Below, one piece after another: positions 33,590 to 45,681 of a stretch of DNA of 64,000 nt. Location of the stretch: the NCBI GenBank assembly GCA_964059195.1, contig CAXKWD010000004.1, positions 123,042,043 through 123,106,042 of the forward strand, written 5' to 3'. The position numbers and the translations under genes are program-made. The notes beneath the pieces are model-generated. The model was not told where the DNA came from. It ran no database searches and saw only the letters and a list, made by a program, of their open reading frames with translations. This stretch comes from Ectobius pallidus (taxonomy: Eukaryota > Arthropoda > Insecta > Blattodea > Ectobiidae). How positions within the stretch are numbered: position 1 is the stretch's first letter; each line of letters starts with the position of its first letter.

Positions 33590-34528
33590 TAGTAATATTA
33601 AAATGTAATTTATATTTACAATGGAATTCTGCCGGACTCAGAAAAATCATCTGGACCTTGACAACAATCAACGGGAATGGTGATCACCAAACGCTATGGG
33701 ATCTTCAATTGGACGGAACAATACGTAAGCCTACATTACGCAGAAGGTAACAGCGTTTGAAGGAAAGTGTTTTCTACGATAAGTGTCTAACATCGTTATA
33801 ATGTTGTTGTGTAAAACGTAATTCAAAAAGTTTATACGACCAAAGAAAATTGAGAAAGACATACAGTCATTTTGCTGGAGAAGGCGGCGGAAGAAAGAAA
33901 GGATTTATGTTCTGATGTTTTGGTGTGAAAATTACTGTAATGTTATTGTTGTTAAGTATGACAAATAATTAAAAACATCCATAGGACTAAAGACCAGATC
34001 TTAAACTAAATCCTTAGAATTGAACTAATATTTAGGGACTACTTTGGCAAATTAGTGCAAAGGTTTAAACATTTAAATTCATATTATTAGCTATTAAATT
34101 ATCACTGAGCTGACCGGAATACGAACTCTGCTTGTTCGCGTATTGTATATTATGTGAATTAGAAAATACTTAATTAAAAAATGAGAACTGGTTTTTGGTG
34201 AATCGCTGCTTTGTTTAATACAACACAGCCTAACGGAGCCTAATGTCTGTTATTCCTTTGCGATCTCATATTCATTGTAATCTATGTGAAATTTACAACA
34301 CCGGGGACTACTTTAAAGTTCAAAGGAATAACAGAAAATCCTGTCCTTCGCGTTCACGTTCGCAGGCTCTGGAAATGCAGTTGAGCAAGTTGAACTCAAC
34401 TGTAGCCAAGAAGGAAGGGTGAAATAATATGTTTACAGTGAGTGATGTATGGTGAAAATTTCAAATTTGAGTTATTGTCACCTCTGTGTAGCACATATAC
34501 TCCTGTAATTGTAAACACGATATAAAAT

Positions 34529-35527
34529 AAAACTTTGAAGGTTCTCCCGACGAATACAATGCAGAAACTGTTCTCGGGTTCCCAGTCGGGTAAGAGAATA
34601 AAATTCTGAGCTTTCAGCGACTGTCTGCGTAGTCATCTTCGGAGAAGTGGGATCACCGACTTGTATCTGCGTGGATTCAGCTTTCATCATCCAGCACAGA
34701 AACAGGCTGTCCTCAACACCCTAGTACACAGAGCCGGAGTCATCTCCGATGCACCTAGCCTTCAGGATGAACTTCAACATCTCCGACGTACCTTTGGTGC
34801 TAACGGCTATTCAGACTTCAATATAACCCGAGCATTTAAAAGGACCGTTTCTTCAGAACCTAGGGATAGAGGCGAGAATGTTAAGCGGGCATTCATTCCG
34901 TATACTGGCCCTCTCTCCGGGAAGATCTCTCGACTGCTCGGCTTCCACGGGACCAAGACCATACACCGCCCTCCAACCAAAACCCGGCAACTACTAAGAT
35001 CTGTTGAAGATGACCTTGGATTACAGAGACATGGAGTTTATGGAATTTCTTGTAGTTGTAGCAAGACAGGACTCCACATTTCCACCAGGATTGAGGAGCA
35101 CAAACGGCACTACCGTCTGGGGCAACCTGAAAAGTCTGCCATCGCAGAACATTGTCTCGACATGGGCCACGAGATGCATTACCTCAACACAGAGATACTG
35201 GCTTCTACCCCAGGCTTATGGGACTGTCTCATCAAAGAAACCATTCATATCAGATTGAACCCCAATAACATCAATAGAGACGAAGGGTTCCAATTGGCCG
35301 CTTCCTGACAACCTGCTATTTCTCTACTCCAATCACGGAGGGAGAAACTGTTTACTTCCACCGACTAATCAGGATCCACGACTGCATCTGACTAGTCCTA
35401 CCATGGGTATATATACAACGTCATAACCTCTGGATCCCCCTTCTCCGAAGATCACGACGCAGACAGTCGCCGAAAGCTAGAATTTTATTCTCTTACCCGA
35501 CTGGAAAGCCGAGAACAGTTTCTGCAA
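34529..35527 (+). mobile_element. Truncated PLE with inverted ends, 1.0 kb
   Basis: It is flanked by the 10-bp duplication GATATAAAAT (34519-34528 and 35528-35537) and lies in R copy B. R copy E shows the empty site. The left 90 bp (about 34558-34648) is an inverted copy of the right end (about 35440-35526): both have TGCAGAAACTGTTCTCGG and a GTCGGGTAAGAG block. The sense part encodes only a PLE C-terminal region. Confidence 0.85.
34661..35308 (+). pseudogene. PLE C-terminal fragment with deleted GIY-YIG core
   Basis: An open frame of about 215 codons starts after the RT palm (HHPAQKQAVLNTLVHRA block). It passes through the linker (RAFIPYTGPLSGKISRLL, PPTKTRQLLRSVEDD) and enters the nuclease with HGVYGISCSC. 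The segment that should hold the second motif and the GQTGR box is missing: the frame jumps to SKTGLHISTRIEEHK. The conserved EKSAIAEHC block, WDCLIKETI block and the asparagine-rich end are present. It belongs to a PLE lineage different from the pair at 46-53 kb and closer to the PLE at 884-1454. Without RT palm and nuclease core it is inactive. Confidence 0.85.
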
Positions 35528-36289
35528 GATATAAAATGTTTGTGTGAGTTCCTTCCCTGTCTATTCTTCAAAGATAATTTTTTCATAAATTAAGGGAATC
35601 ACGTTTCTCCTGTGAGAGAGGGCTACGCCCGCTTGGAAGCAATAGTAACGTCATGTTCATGGTTTGCGCGTTAGCCGCGTTTGATTGTAGACACTTGTCA
35701 GTTGATGTTATCATGGTGGATGGTGAAGGAGAACTTGTTAATAGCTGGGAAAAATTGAAAATTGAGTAAAAATGAGTCTAAGTGGAATAGAAAGTCCTAA
35801 AGTATGTAGGAATTTAGAATTAGAATAAAGTAGCGACAATGCAAACAATGTGATTGCGGCAAAGCAGCAAGATGTCGGGTGTAAACAGCTGTGAGAGAGC
35901 TGTGGCAGCTAATGTGATGTGGTGTAACTAGCCTACCATTTGTTAAAGGACACTGAGAAAGAAGGCAATTTCAACGAATTTTATAAGACAAGCAGACCTG
36001 TGCATGAAGGGAATGAATCAGATTCAGAACTGGCGGGTAAGATTTCTAAATGAATGAAACACTAAAAGCCTTTTCGTAACCACCTCCGTAATGACAGCCA
36101 TTTAGGAAAATTATTGGGGTATATATTTAGATAAAAGGGGCATGAAATTATGTAGAGAAGTAGCTAGAAGGTGTACCTAAATGTTCCAAATAAAACAGTT
36201 TTGATTTTAACTGTGGTTTTCATTTTACGTCCCGTCGGAGGTTTAAAAAAAAACACTCATGTGTGTGTATATATAATCGCGGATTTTCA

Positions 36290-37870
36290 CCAAAACGTCA
36301 ATTCCAGTTTCTCTTATCGCTCGTAGTCTTACATTGATGACCTCCTACTAGAAAAAACGCTTACATTGCGGACTAGCATATAACAATATTTCTACTCTTT
36401 TTTTCTGCTTGGCCGTATTGCAAGGTGAGCGTTTTCAGTTGTCTCAGCCTCATTTAAAGTTGTATTGTTAGAGGTTTCTACACCAAATTTTAAAATATAA
36501 TGCGTAGAAAACAGTTCAAATAAGAAATTTTCAATTAGAAAAGTACAATTTTTAATTCTCCAAGGGACAATGTAACTACTATGAAGAATTCACAAATCAA
36601 AATCAAAATATTTCACCCTATCTGATCCATTCTGGAAGTGAATGACGCTAAATTCTATGAGCAAAGCTTTATTCGGAGGCTAGTTTTGCGAAACGTCCTG
36701 TTTTACAAGGTTAAACAATCCATTATACTTTCAGAAGAATTTCCACGGAAACACAATACGTCATTGCGAATAAAAATTAACTACATTTCAAAATTTTAGA
36801 TAATTATGAATATTAAAATCCAAATATGAATTAAATACATTAGAAATACAAATGAAAATATGGAAAGAGATATTTGAAAGCAAATGGAGAAAGGGATCTT
36901 CAAGGGTGATCACAGATTTAACAATACCACGAGAAAAGGGTATGGCAAAATATAAACTGTGAGTGAATGAACAACATAAGTCTATTACAGTATACGCAAG
37001 TGTTTTAAATGCAGCCTACAAACACCTAAGAATTGAATTATTTGTAACACTCTGAAGAGTATCAAAATTTCGAAATTTCTTGTAATTGTTTAAGATAACT
37101 GAACCCCTCTCTGTATTCTGCATGCAAGTGTGATTTATTGTAGTATTTACAATGGCCTCCTAATTTCTGCAGATTACCCAAAAATTACGTATCTGGACCT
37201 TGACAACGATTAATGGGATGCTGGCTGAGAGATGCAGTGGGATCTACAATTGGACGGAAGAAGTGCGAATACAACGCCGAAGGTGACTGCCTAAGAAGGA
37301 AAATATTTGCTGGAGAAGACAGTGGAAGAAGAAGGGTATTTTCCATGTCACTGTATGTTTATTCTTAAGTATAAAAGTAATTAAAACATCCATAGGACCA
37401 AAGACCAGATCTCAAAGTAAATTCTTAGAAAAAATGTTATATTTATGGACTGTTTCCCCAATTGGTGCAAAGAATTAAATATTTAAATCAATATAGTTCC
37501 ACGTTAAATTATCACTGAACTGCACCAGAGCACGATCTTTCCTCATTCGGGTATTGCATTTCATGTGTAATAAATGGAACGATTTCATTATAAAAAGAGC
37601 ACTGGTCATTGGTGAATCGCTGCTTTGTTTAATACACAACAGCGATAACAGAGCTTAATGTCTGTTATTCCTTTACGAAATGATATCCACAGCAATTTAT
37701 ATGAAATAATGCCCAATAATACCTGTGTATTAGACCTGAAAGGAATAACAGAAAATCCTATCCTTCGCGTCCACGTTCGCAGGCTCTGGTAATACAGTCG
37801 AGCAAGCTTAATGAACTCGTCTGTAGCTAAGAAGGAAGGGTGAAATATTATTTGTTTCAATTGTCAAAGC
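36290..37870 (+). repeat. R repeat, copy C with leader
   Basis: 36290-37130 matches the leader of copies D and E (CCAAAACGTCAAT, a CGTATTG(C/A)AAGGTG block, GAATGACGCTAAATT, a GCAAAGCTTTATTCGG block). 37130-37870 is a shortened body with the core at 37609-37846 and both hairpins intact. Further similarity to copy E continues at 38130-38370 (TAGATCTATGTTATTTTTCT). Uninterrupted, so it is an empty-site control for the Harbinger element in copy D. Confidence 0.75.
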
Positions 37871-38370
37871 AGAGATATGTTAAGGCGTTATATAAAACTA
37901 TTCTATTCAACTTCTATTTTCACCACAGTTTTATATTATCGCTATTAACATATTATCGCATATGCAATTGTTAATATGCGGAAAAGTATAAGTTTGAAGG
38001 CCGAAATGTAGAAGGCATTGGCAGAGGTGATCAAAGAGATATTCGAGCGAGTCTTGCAGTTGGATTTATTCAAGGTCTCTAGAAAAGATTCATTTGCATG
38101 GGAAGTTTTTATATCCGTAATCTATTGTCTTAAATGGTTTATGTAGTGGTATTAGATCTATGTTATTTTTCTGAGGAATTTGTGAATACGGTACGTAATC
38201 ATTTTTGGTAACAATAAATACGAAGGGTTTTTACTAGAGGCCTTTTAATTTTTAGTTTACCACGATAGAAAGTAATAGTTCTTTCAGATTAATTTAGATT
38301 CCCTTTCATTATGCTCTTTTCGCCTTTGTAGGCCACAAACAATAAGAATTATTGCACAAAGTGAACATAT

Positions 38371-39799
38371 TATGAACCATATGATATTAATATTTTTAGT
38401 GATAAAAACACATTTTTACATAACTATTTAAGTTTTGAACTTACTTTTGGTATAGCATTACAAATCTTCAACCCCTTAAACCCGCATGGATGAAGGATGG
38501 ACTTATTATGCCTATCATTAATGCAAATTACAAATATTAGTGCAAAGACTGCTCTGAAAATTTAGAAAAACACTAGTATGAACTCATGTGATTAACGTCT
38601 CTTGTCACTGTGAATATATTCATGTAAGCCAAATCCTGCGTAGGCATTTATTCTATTTCCCTTATCTTTTTGCGATTCTACTGACAAAATTTATACTGTA
38701 AATACATATTTTTTTACCCACCATTGAATGTTTATTTGAAATAAAATGCTCGAGCATATTGCAGATATCCATTTGTTTTTTCAACTTCATCTTGAGGAAA
38801 CCTAACATCTAAATACAGCATCATGTTTAAAACTACTACGCAAGACATTAGAAACCATAATGAAATTGGTATTTTATACTATATAGGCTACTGTTTGTTT
38901 AAATCGCTTTTAACCTCGATTCCCCAAAAGGCTTTCTGTTTATTTATTTATTTATTTAACCTGGCGGAGTTAAGGCCATAAGCCCTTCTCTACCACTCAG
39001 CCAGGGTAAAAACATGAAATACATAATGATAATAATAATAATAATAATAATAATAATTATTAATAATAAATTAAAAAAGAACTCATATACATGAATACAA
39101 GAAATGAACATTAAATACAAAGAAAAAATTAGGACATAAGTATTTAAATAATATGAATATGTAATACAAATGACTAAAAATAAGGAAATAAAAAAAATTA
39201 TGAAAGTCTAAACAAATACATTCTTAGTTATTACAAAATATAATGAAAATTAAAATATATTACTAATTAGCATCAATTCCTAAATGTTTTTGTATACTAA
39301 AACTTGTTTACTTGGGGTTGTACGGAGGCCATGGATTCTACATTCATTTCTATTACAGTTACCGGCGATTTTAGTAACTGACCCCCCATAAACACATTTT
39401 GAGAACGTTTAGGCCACACGGTTTTAAATTCGAAACACAGAGAATACAATTTAGTTCTCCTTGGAAACATTTTGGTAGAATAGTGGTGATTATAATATGC
39501 ATTTATGCATATTTATGCATACTTATAAGTATGTAAATAAACAGATAAAACTGACAGGATCAATAAATTATGCAAAAACTTCTGTGCTTTTGTTGTGAGA
39601 GATTGTTAACCTCCTGCCAAACCCGCAAGCTGGAGGACCACGTAATATAATTTCTGTATTTCGTCTTGTAACATACAGGTAGGCTACAACTTTGAGGAAA
39701 CATCCCTTGCATACAGGGAGTGAAAGTATATTAGGCTATATGAACATGGGTCCCAAAATGTCTTATTTCCTGGATAGATTCCTTTCTCAAAATCTTTGG
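38371..39799. other. No gene; probable LINE/SINE tail and microsatellite
   Basis: 38939-39005 contains TTTATTTATTTATTTAACC then a CTGGCGGAGTTAAGGCCATA block. This looks like the reversed 3' end of a LINE or SINE family, next to an (ATA)n tract at 39028-39056. The rest is AT-rich with no recognisable content. Confidence 0.45.
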
Positions 39800-40150
39800 G
39801 TAGGAATTATTATTGACTGGTGAGACTGTATGCACTGCCACATCGCCTCAATGGACGAAGGTATAGACAAAACAAACAAAAAAACATTGCCTGTCCTGTT
39901 GCAACATGCACCATTACGTATACGACGAGACAGGAACTTCATGCACGATGGAGCTCCTGGTCATTTCAGCCTCTCAGTCAATTTCTAAATAGACGGTTCC
40001 GTGATAAATCGATAGGAAGAGGCGGACCAATTCCTTGGCCTCCACGCTCGTCTGACCTGCATCCACTAGATTTAAAAACTCTTGTGTATTGAACACCGAT
40101 GCAAGATGTAAAGAATCTCCGTGATCGTATTCTGCAGGGCAGACAAATAA
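39800..40150 (+). pseudogene. Tc1/mariner-superfamily transposase fragment
   Basis: Frames shift repeatedly, but the order of blocks is that of an IS630/Tc1/mariner DDE transposase C-terminal half. There is a MHDGAPGHFSLSV block (the second catalytic aspartate in DGAP). It is followed by an RFRDKSIGRGGPIPWPPRS block, a DLHPLD block (third acidic position) and a KTLVY / VKNLRDRI end. The N-terminal DNA-binding part and inverted ends were not found. The element is inactive. Confidence 0.75.
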
Positions 40151-41045
40151 TACATTATGAAACGATGGTACTGTCCAAATTCCAAGTCTCTACCTATTAT
40201 ACGTTGATTCTCTGTCATTAAGTCAGTCAGTCAGGACAACACCTCTTATATATAGAGAGACTAGCTTAAAAGGCCCAGCGTCGCCCGGGTTTTTTATTCT
40301 GTAATTATAAAGTAACTTATGAAGGACTTTCGATTTTTAAATTCTAGGTCCTTATATATGTATTTATAATTTGAAATAGGAAGAACGACTTATCACGCTC
40401 AAAATATTCCCTCAGAAAACACTTAATATAGGCTTTTATGTCTCATAGAGGATGTATAATTTTGCATCCCATCGCAAGTACACAGAAAGCCTGGTAGGGG
40501 TTCAAATAAGAAGAAACAGAAATTCCGGTAACATAAATTTGTATTGTCTTTGCAGAATATTTATTTCTCACTCTCATGTTACCATAAAACCGTTTTGGGG
40601 ATGTAATTAAACAGAAATGCAATATCACTTTCATGCATCTCTCCCCAAAACATATTACCACATCTCGTATTTTTTCTCTATGTCCAGGGTAGAGAAAGTT
40701 ATGTGACTGCATTATTTTAGTGGATTTCATTCTTTAATATTTATTTCTAACATGAATTATATTGTCAAACTCCCGTCTCATTTATTTCCAAACCCATCTG
40801 AGACCACTACTGGCAACAATATGTTGTCATGTGAACTGTGATTTGGATTTGATAATTCTGTGTAAAAAGGGATTAAGTATTCTCAAAAACATTTTATTTT
40901 TGTCATTCAAAATCAAAATTTTGCAAAATCTTTTCTTAGTGAGCACTTACATTACGAAACAAAGGTACTGTCAAAATTCCAAGTCTCTACCTATTTTAGT
41001 TTAGGCTCTACGTTGATTCTCTGTCATTAAGTCAGTCACGACAAA

Positions 41046-41048
<3 letters not shown>
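40140..41048 (-). mobile_element. Helitron-like element with a truncated tandem second copy
   Basis: On the minus strand, one copy runs from about 41048 down to 40261 and ends in a CCCGG / CTGGG hairpin, then AAGCTAG followed by T. Directly after this terminus a second 5' end begins (TCTCTATATATAAGAGG). It repeats the first 100 bp or so of the element (TTAATGACAGAGAATCAACG) before stopping near 40140. It is homologous to 13092-14165. No protein is encoded. Confidence 0.6.
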
Positions 41049-41106
<58 letters not shown>

Positions 41107-41144
41107 TTTTCAGGGAGAGAATGAGGGTAATTTGTGTCAGAGAA

Positions 41145-41187
<43 letters not shown>
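41049..41187 (+). repeat. Two (TA)n microsatellites
   Basis: TA runs at 41051-41090 and 41147-41187, separated by a GT-rich stretch. Confidence 0.95.
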
Positions 41188-41189
<2 letters not shown>

Positions 41190-42812
41190 CACTTACAATG
41201 GTTTTTCTCCAAAACGTCAATCTCAGTTTCTTTTAACGCTTGTAATCCTATGTTGATAATCGCCTAGTAGAAAAACCCAGTTACATAGCAGACTACTATA
41301 TTACAATATTTTTTTATTCGCACATTTGTGCTTGACCGTATTGAAAGGTGTGCGTTTTCTGTTGTCACAGCGTCACACAAAGTAGTATTGCTTACCAAGC
41401 CTACAGAGAATTACAAAAAAGTATGAATGAAAATTGTAGACCTTAATTATAAGATAACAAAACGTAAACAAAATAGGTGGAGCCGTTTTCGAGAAAGTCT
41501 ACAAAAAATATATGTAATGTAAAATACATGTAAGTTGCTACTAAACGTAAGAGAAATTCGTCACCAATTTTTACGTCACATTCCCCGAGGACATGTAACC
41601 TGAATAGTATAAGTTGAGTGTGTTTATTAACTATTATTTTGTTTCAGCATAGAAACGCTGAAAGAAGAACACACACACACACAAAGAAGCGTTTCTGAGA
41701 ATTTTATTCTTAGACTCTTGAAAACTCCAAAATCCAATGGAACTAATACGAAGAGTTCATAAATCAAAAGAAAGAAAAAAAAATTCACCCTTTCTTATCC
41801 ATTCAGGGAGTGAATGACGTTAAATTCTATGAACAAAACTTTATTCAGGGGCTAGTTTTGCAAAACAAGCTGTTTTACGATCTTAAACAGTTCTTTATAT
41901 TTTCATAAGAACTTCCATAGAAACAGAATGCGTCTTTGCGAATATAAATAAAACGAATTTACTTTTCACAATTTAATGTAATTGAAGGTATTAAAATCTA
42001 AATATGAATTAAATACATTACAAACACAAATCCAAATATGGAAAGAGGGATTTAAAAGCAAATGGAGAAAGGGATCTTCAGAGGTATTCACAAATTTAAC
42101 AATACCATGAGGAAAAGGTATAGCAAAATATGAACTGTGCATCAATGAACATCATAAGCCTAGTATATGTAAATGTTTTAATTACAGCCTATAAACACCT
42201 ATTAATTGAATTAATTATCGCAATCTGAAGAGTAACAAAATTTCAAAATTTCGAGTAATTGTTTGAGGGAACTGAACCTTCCCTATTTATTCTGTATGCA
42301 AGTGTAATTTTTTAAGTGTTATATTTACAATGGACTTCTAATTTCTGCAGGACACACAAAAAATACGCAAATGGACCTTGACAACGATTAATGGAATACT
42401 GGCTGAGAGATGCAGTGTGATCTACAATTACACGAAAGAAGTGAGAATACAACGCCGGAGATGACTGCCTTAAGGTCCATTTACACTCAGCAGTGACGTG
42501 ACCGTGGAGTGACAGGCAAGTGCATCTACCGGCGTGCCTGAAAACATTCTTCTATGCAATTGAGTGGTGTTGTTCACACTCGCCCGGCGCTAGGCCGTGA
42601 CAGTGCAGTCAGTGTTCCCGCAGTCGCAATACAGTGAAACTCAGGTAGTTCAATTTACACTCAGCAGTGACGTGACTGTGGCGTGACAGGCAAGGCTGAA
42701 AATATTCTTCTAGAAAATCGAGTGGTGTTGTTCTGCCGCTGTGCAGAAGTACGAGCTTAAAATGCTCATGGAAGAAGAGCCAAATGCAGGACCATATGCA
42801 GTTTCTCATTAC

Positions 42813-43459
42813 TAGGGAAAGGCATTTAATGACCATAAAATAGTGAAAAAATGCATATTAAAAAATGCATTTATGACCTTAAAAATGTGAAAAAATGACC
42901 TGAAATCTTAAAATAATGACCAATAAATTTACCAATAATACTTGTAATTAATTTTTTCTTAAGTAATGAATTGCTATATACAGTTTATGACGATGCTTTA
43001 TATGTGAATTTATTACAATATAAAACACACTTATTTTGTTACTAAAGAAATCAGTAAATTTATACTACAGTACTTGGACACCCTTAGAGAAAAATAAATT
43101 CTTTCTGAATTGGCATGCCCATCAAATTGCCCCTAGCAAATATGTACCATTTAAAAAGAAAGAAAAAATCGTTATTGCTAAAATGCCGAAAATTACCTAA
43201 AATGAAACAAATGACTTAAAATGCTGAAAATTACCTAAAATGGCGAAAATGACCTAATAATGCCGAAAATGACCTAAAAATTGCCAAAAAATGATCTATC
43301 TCTTGAAAAATGACGAAAAATGCAAAATAAAGCAGAATAATGCAAAAACAAATTGCCCTTATTTAATTAATTATTTGATGATATACATTTATATATATTC
43401 GAACTATCTTTTAACCTTCATATAAAAAAGATGCAAAATCATCAAATGCCTTGCCCTAC
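42813..43459. mobile_element. AT-rich hAT-like MITE nested in the Harbinger element
   Basis: The ends TAGGGAAAGGCATTTAATGA and (reversed) TAGGGCAAGGCATTTGATGA match at 18 of 20 positions. The interior repeats an AAATGACCTAAAA-like motif many times, as in the hAT MITE at 26185. I could not find a clean 8-bp duplication, so the class is uncertain. Confidence 0.55.
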
Positions 43460-43984
43460 TGCTGCTCCAACATATTCTGGACAGCCTTCTCCTACAAGAA
43501 GATGCAATGAGTGTGTTGTAGTGAATGAAAATCAAGATTTACCTACTGGTCAAATGCAACCGGCAACCTATTGAGTGCAACGGTATTTTGAGAATTTCGG
43601 TCAGGAATAAATACATATCAAAATTAATTACAAATACTTTTTTACTCATATATAAGTTTTCGCAGTGAAACTTCTTTTTTTTTTTAACTATGAAAATGTT
43701 TTTCTTGCAATTTTATTAAAATAATAAATTGTAAATTAACACTTTAAGTTTAAAACAAATTTTGTAATAGTTTAGTTTAAGTTTAAAAAATATTATTTAA
43801 TAGAATAATTTGAAAATCTTTCTAAACGTAGTTTAAGTAGAAATGTATGTTTTTTTGTTTTTTCAACAAAAGATCAAATTTTATTCTGTGCGCCTTTGAA
43901 AATGTTTGTAAACTTTATTTTAAGTTGATTTTTTTAAATTCAAAGTTTACAGTCTACTGTATATTCTACCGTACCATATATACC

Positions 43985-44310
43985 TCAAACAAAATGCGAG
44001 CCGTCCCTCGGAGAAATTGCTTTTCTCCATTTTGTGTCCTGCTTTTTCGGGTTGACTTCCAGTTTGCTCAACAGAATGTTAAATGCATTTTCTGCCATTC
44101 TGAAGTATATTCGTGAAACTTTGCTCCATCGTCCATGAATTCTTTATAAAGAGTGGCAAATTCCCATTCTGTTCTTCTCTTTTTCGAAGGCCTCATGAAC
44201 CCACTTCCGTTTTCTCACTTTTTCCTACTCTTCTTCATCCAAAACAAGAGCAATCATTCATAAATCAGCTTCTGAGAATTTCGTCATTTCCCGTGGCATT
44301 TGTTACTATA
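43985..44310 (-). pseudogene. Harbinger transposase N-terminal remnant
   Basis: Minus-strand translation, across frame shifts, gives an RKRKWVHEAFEK block, then FRMAENAFNILLSKLE, a KKQDTKWRKAISPR block and traces of an AICLR end. This is the N-terminal region of PIF/Harbinger DDE transposases (the WVHP...FRM...LL..I.P...R..IS..ERLA pattern). The catalytic DDE part is missing. Position and strand fit the surrounding Harbinger ends. Confidence 0.7.
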
Positions 44311-45010
44311 GTAAACGCTGACTGATGTCGTTCATGCCACGTTATAGTGTGAATAGAAATCACTGCGGGACCACTGGCGGTGGGATTCCGTGCCGTCACG
44401 TCACGTTCACCTCACTGCTGTGTGTAAATGGACCTTTAGAAGGAAAATGGTTGCTGGAAAAGACAGCGGAAGAAGGAGGGTATTTTCCACGTTATTGTGT
44501 GTTCATTGAAATGTTCAATGTTAAGTATTCATGTAATTAAAACATTCATAGGACCAAAGACCAGATCTCAAAGTAAATTCTTAAAATTTAGCTATTAGCT
44601 ATTAGGGACTATTTTGGGAAATTGGTGAAAAGATATATACATTTTAATTAATATAATGGGATATTAAATTATCACTTACCAGCTCCAGACCACGGGGTTT
44701 TCTCATTTGGATATTGTATATCATGTGTAACAAACACGATTCAATTAAAAAGAACTGGTATTTGGTGAATCGCTGCTTTGTTTAATACACAACAGCGAAA
44801 ACGGAGCCTAATGTCTGTTATTCCTTTGCAATTTCATATTTACTGTAATTTATGTGATATTAGGAATCATGTTTAATTTCAAAGGAATAACAGAAAATCC
44901 TATCCTTCGCGTCCACGTTCGCAGGCTCTGGAAATGCAGTAAAACAAACTGACTGAACTCGACTGCAGCCAAGAAGGAAGGGTGAAATAACATTGCTAGC
45001 AATATAGTCT

Positions 45011-45669
45011 ACAGCAGGGATTTGTTAAGTTTTTTAGGTAATGTAATGGGATTTTTATTTCATCACAGCCGTAAATTCATGTGGTAACGGCTCGTATATC
45101 AACACATAATAATTATATATTTGTCGTTAATGTGCGATTATGTAAACTTATGTTTAAAGGCAAAATATACGAATAGTACAGTGAAAATAGGTAATGACCC
45201 GGGCATCCAAAATAACAAAACATTATTTTGTGTAAATTGTTTGGTATCCTTCTCCCATAACGATCAGGACAATTTTCTAAAAAAATAGCTTCTGGTTTTG
45301 GTGATGTGCGCGGGGTAAAAAGCGAAACTTGTCATACTTTTTCAAACCTATCTTTAAACCTGCGGAGTTTAGCACAAGATGATCAGGAACAAAATTAGTA
45401 CATTAAAGCAAATGCAATTAGTTTAAAAAAGAAGTATTTGCTGAACCCCATATCTATTCAGATATAGAGGGGGAACGTTTGGAAAGGCAAGTGCTCGTTC
45501 GCTTAAATACCCCCCTCCTCTCATGTGGCCTCCATCCGCTTTGTAAAACTGTTGATTTTTTATTGTGTGAGTACCCAATAGAACACGACATAGAATATCT
45601 TATGTAAAAGAACAAAACTCAGTTAATATTTTAGTCATGAGTGTTTTATTTGTGGCCTTCGTTAAGTAA
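45011..45669. other. No gene recognised
   Basis: Sequence between R copy D and the PLE pair. No motif or repeat seen except weak C runs. Confidence 0.4.
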
Positions 45670-45681
45670 CTAAGTTGATCA

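Larger units (their letters stand above)
33590..36250 (+). repeat. R repeat, copy B (interrupted by a PLE)
   Basis: 33590-34518 and 35538-36250 align with copy E over the whole length, including the core at 34194-34425, a GTCACCTCTGTGTAGCACATA block, and the downstream ATTCTGAACTGG(C/A)GGGTAAGATT block. The second core hairpin (TCTGTTATTCCTTT with its exact complement) is perfect here. The first hairpin has lost its 3' strand. Confidence 0.75.
42473..44435 (-). mobile_element. PIF/Harbinger DNA transposon, 2.0 kb, internally decayed
   Basis: The terminal inverted repeats are AGGTCCATTTACAC then (A/T)CAGCAGTGA, flanked by the 3-bp duplication TTA (42470-42472 and 44436-44438). A TWA duplication is the PIF/Harbinger signature. 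A minus-strand transposase N-terminal remnant lies at the right side. The left subterminal region is duplicated: the AATTTACACTCAGCAGTGAC block recurs at 42649-42668. A second, hAT-like AT-rich element is nested inside. Confidence 0.85.
41190..45010 (+). repeat. R repeat, copy D (interrupted by a Harbinger element)
   Basis: 41190-42469 holds leader and first body half, with the same blocks as copies C and E. 44439-45010 holds the second body half with the core at 44761-44988. The second core hairpin is perfect; the first has one mismatch. Joining the halves across the 42473-44435 insertion matches copies C and E (CTGCCTAAGAAGGAAAAT). Confidence 0.75.

Noticed and set aside
34590..34655. Similar motif (CCGAAGA ... 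TGAAAGC) in the ends of the PLE at 34.5-35.5 kb
   Set aside because: The first box reads CCGA instead of CUGA and stem I is not evident in either end.
42609..42836. 75-codon minus-strand frame in the Harbinger left arm
   Set aside because: Covers duplicated terminal repeat sequence and shows no transposase motif.
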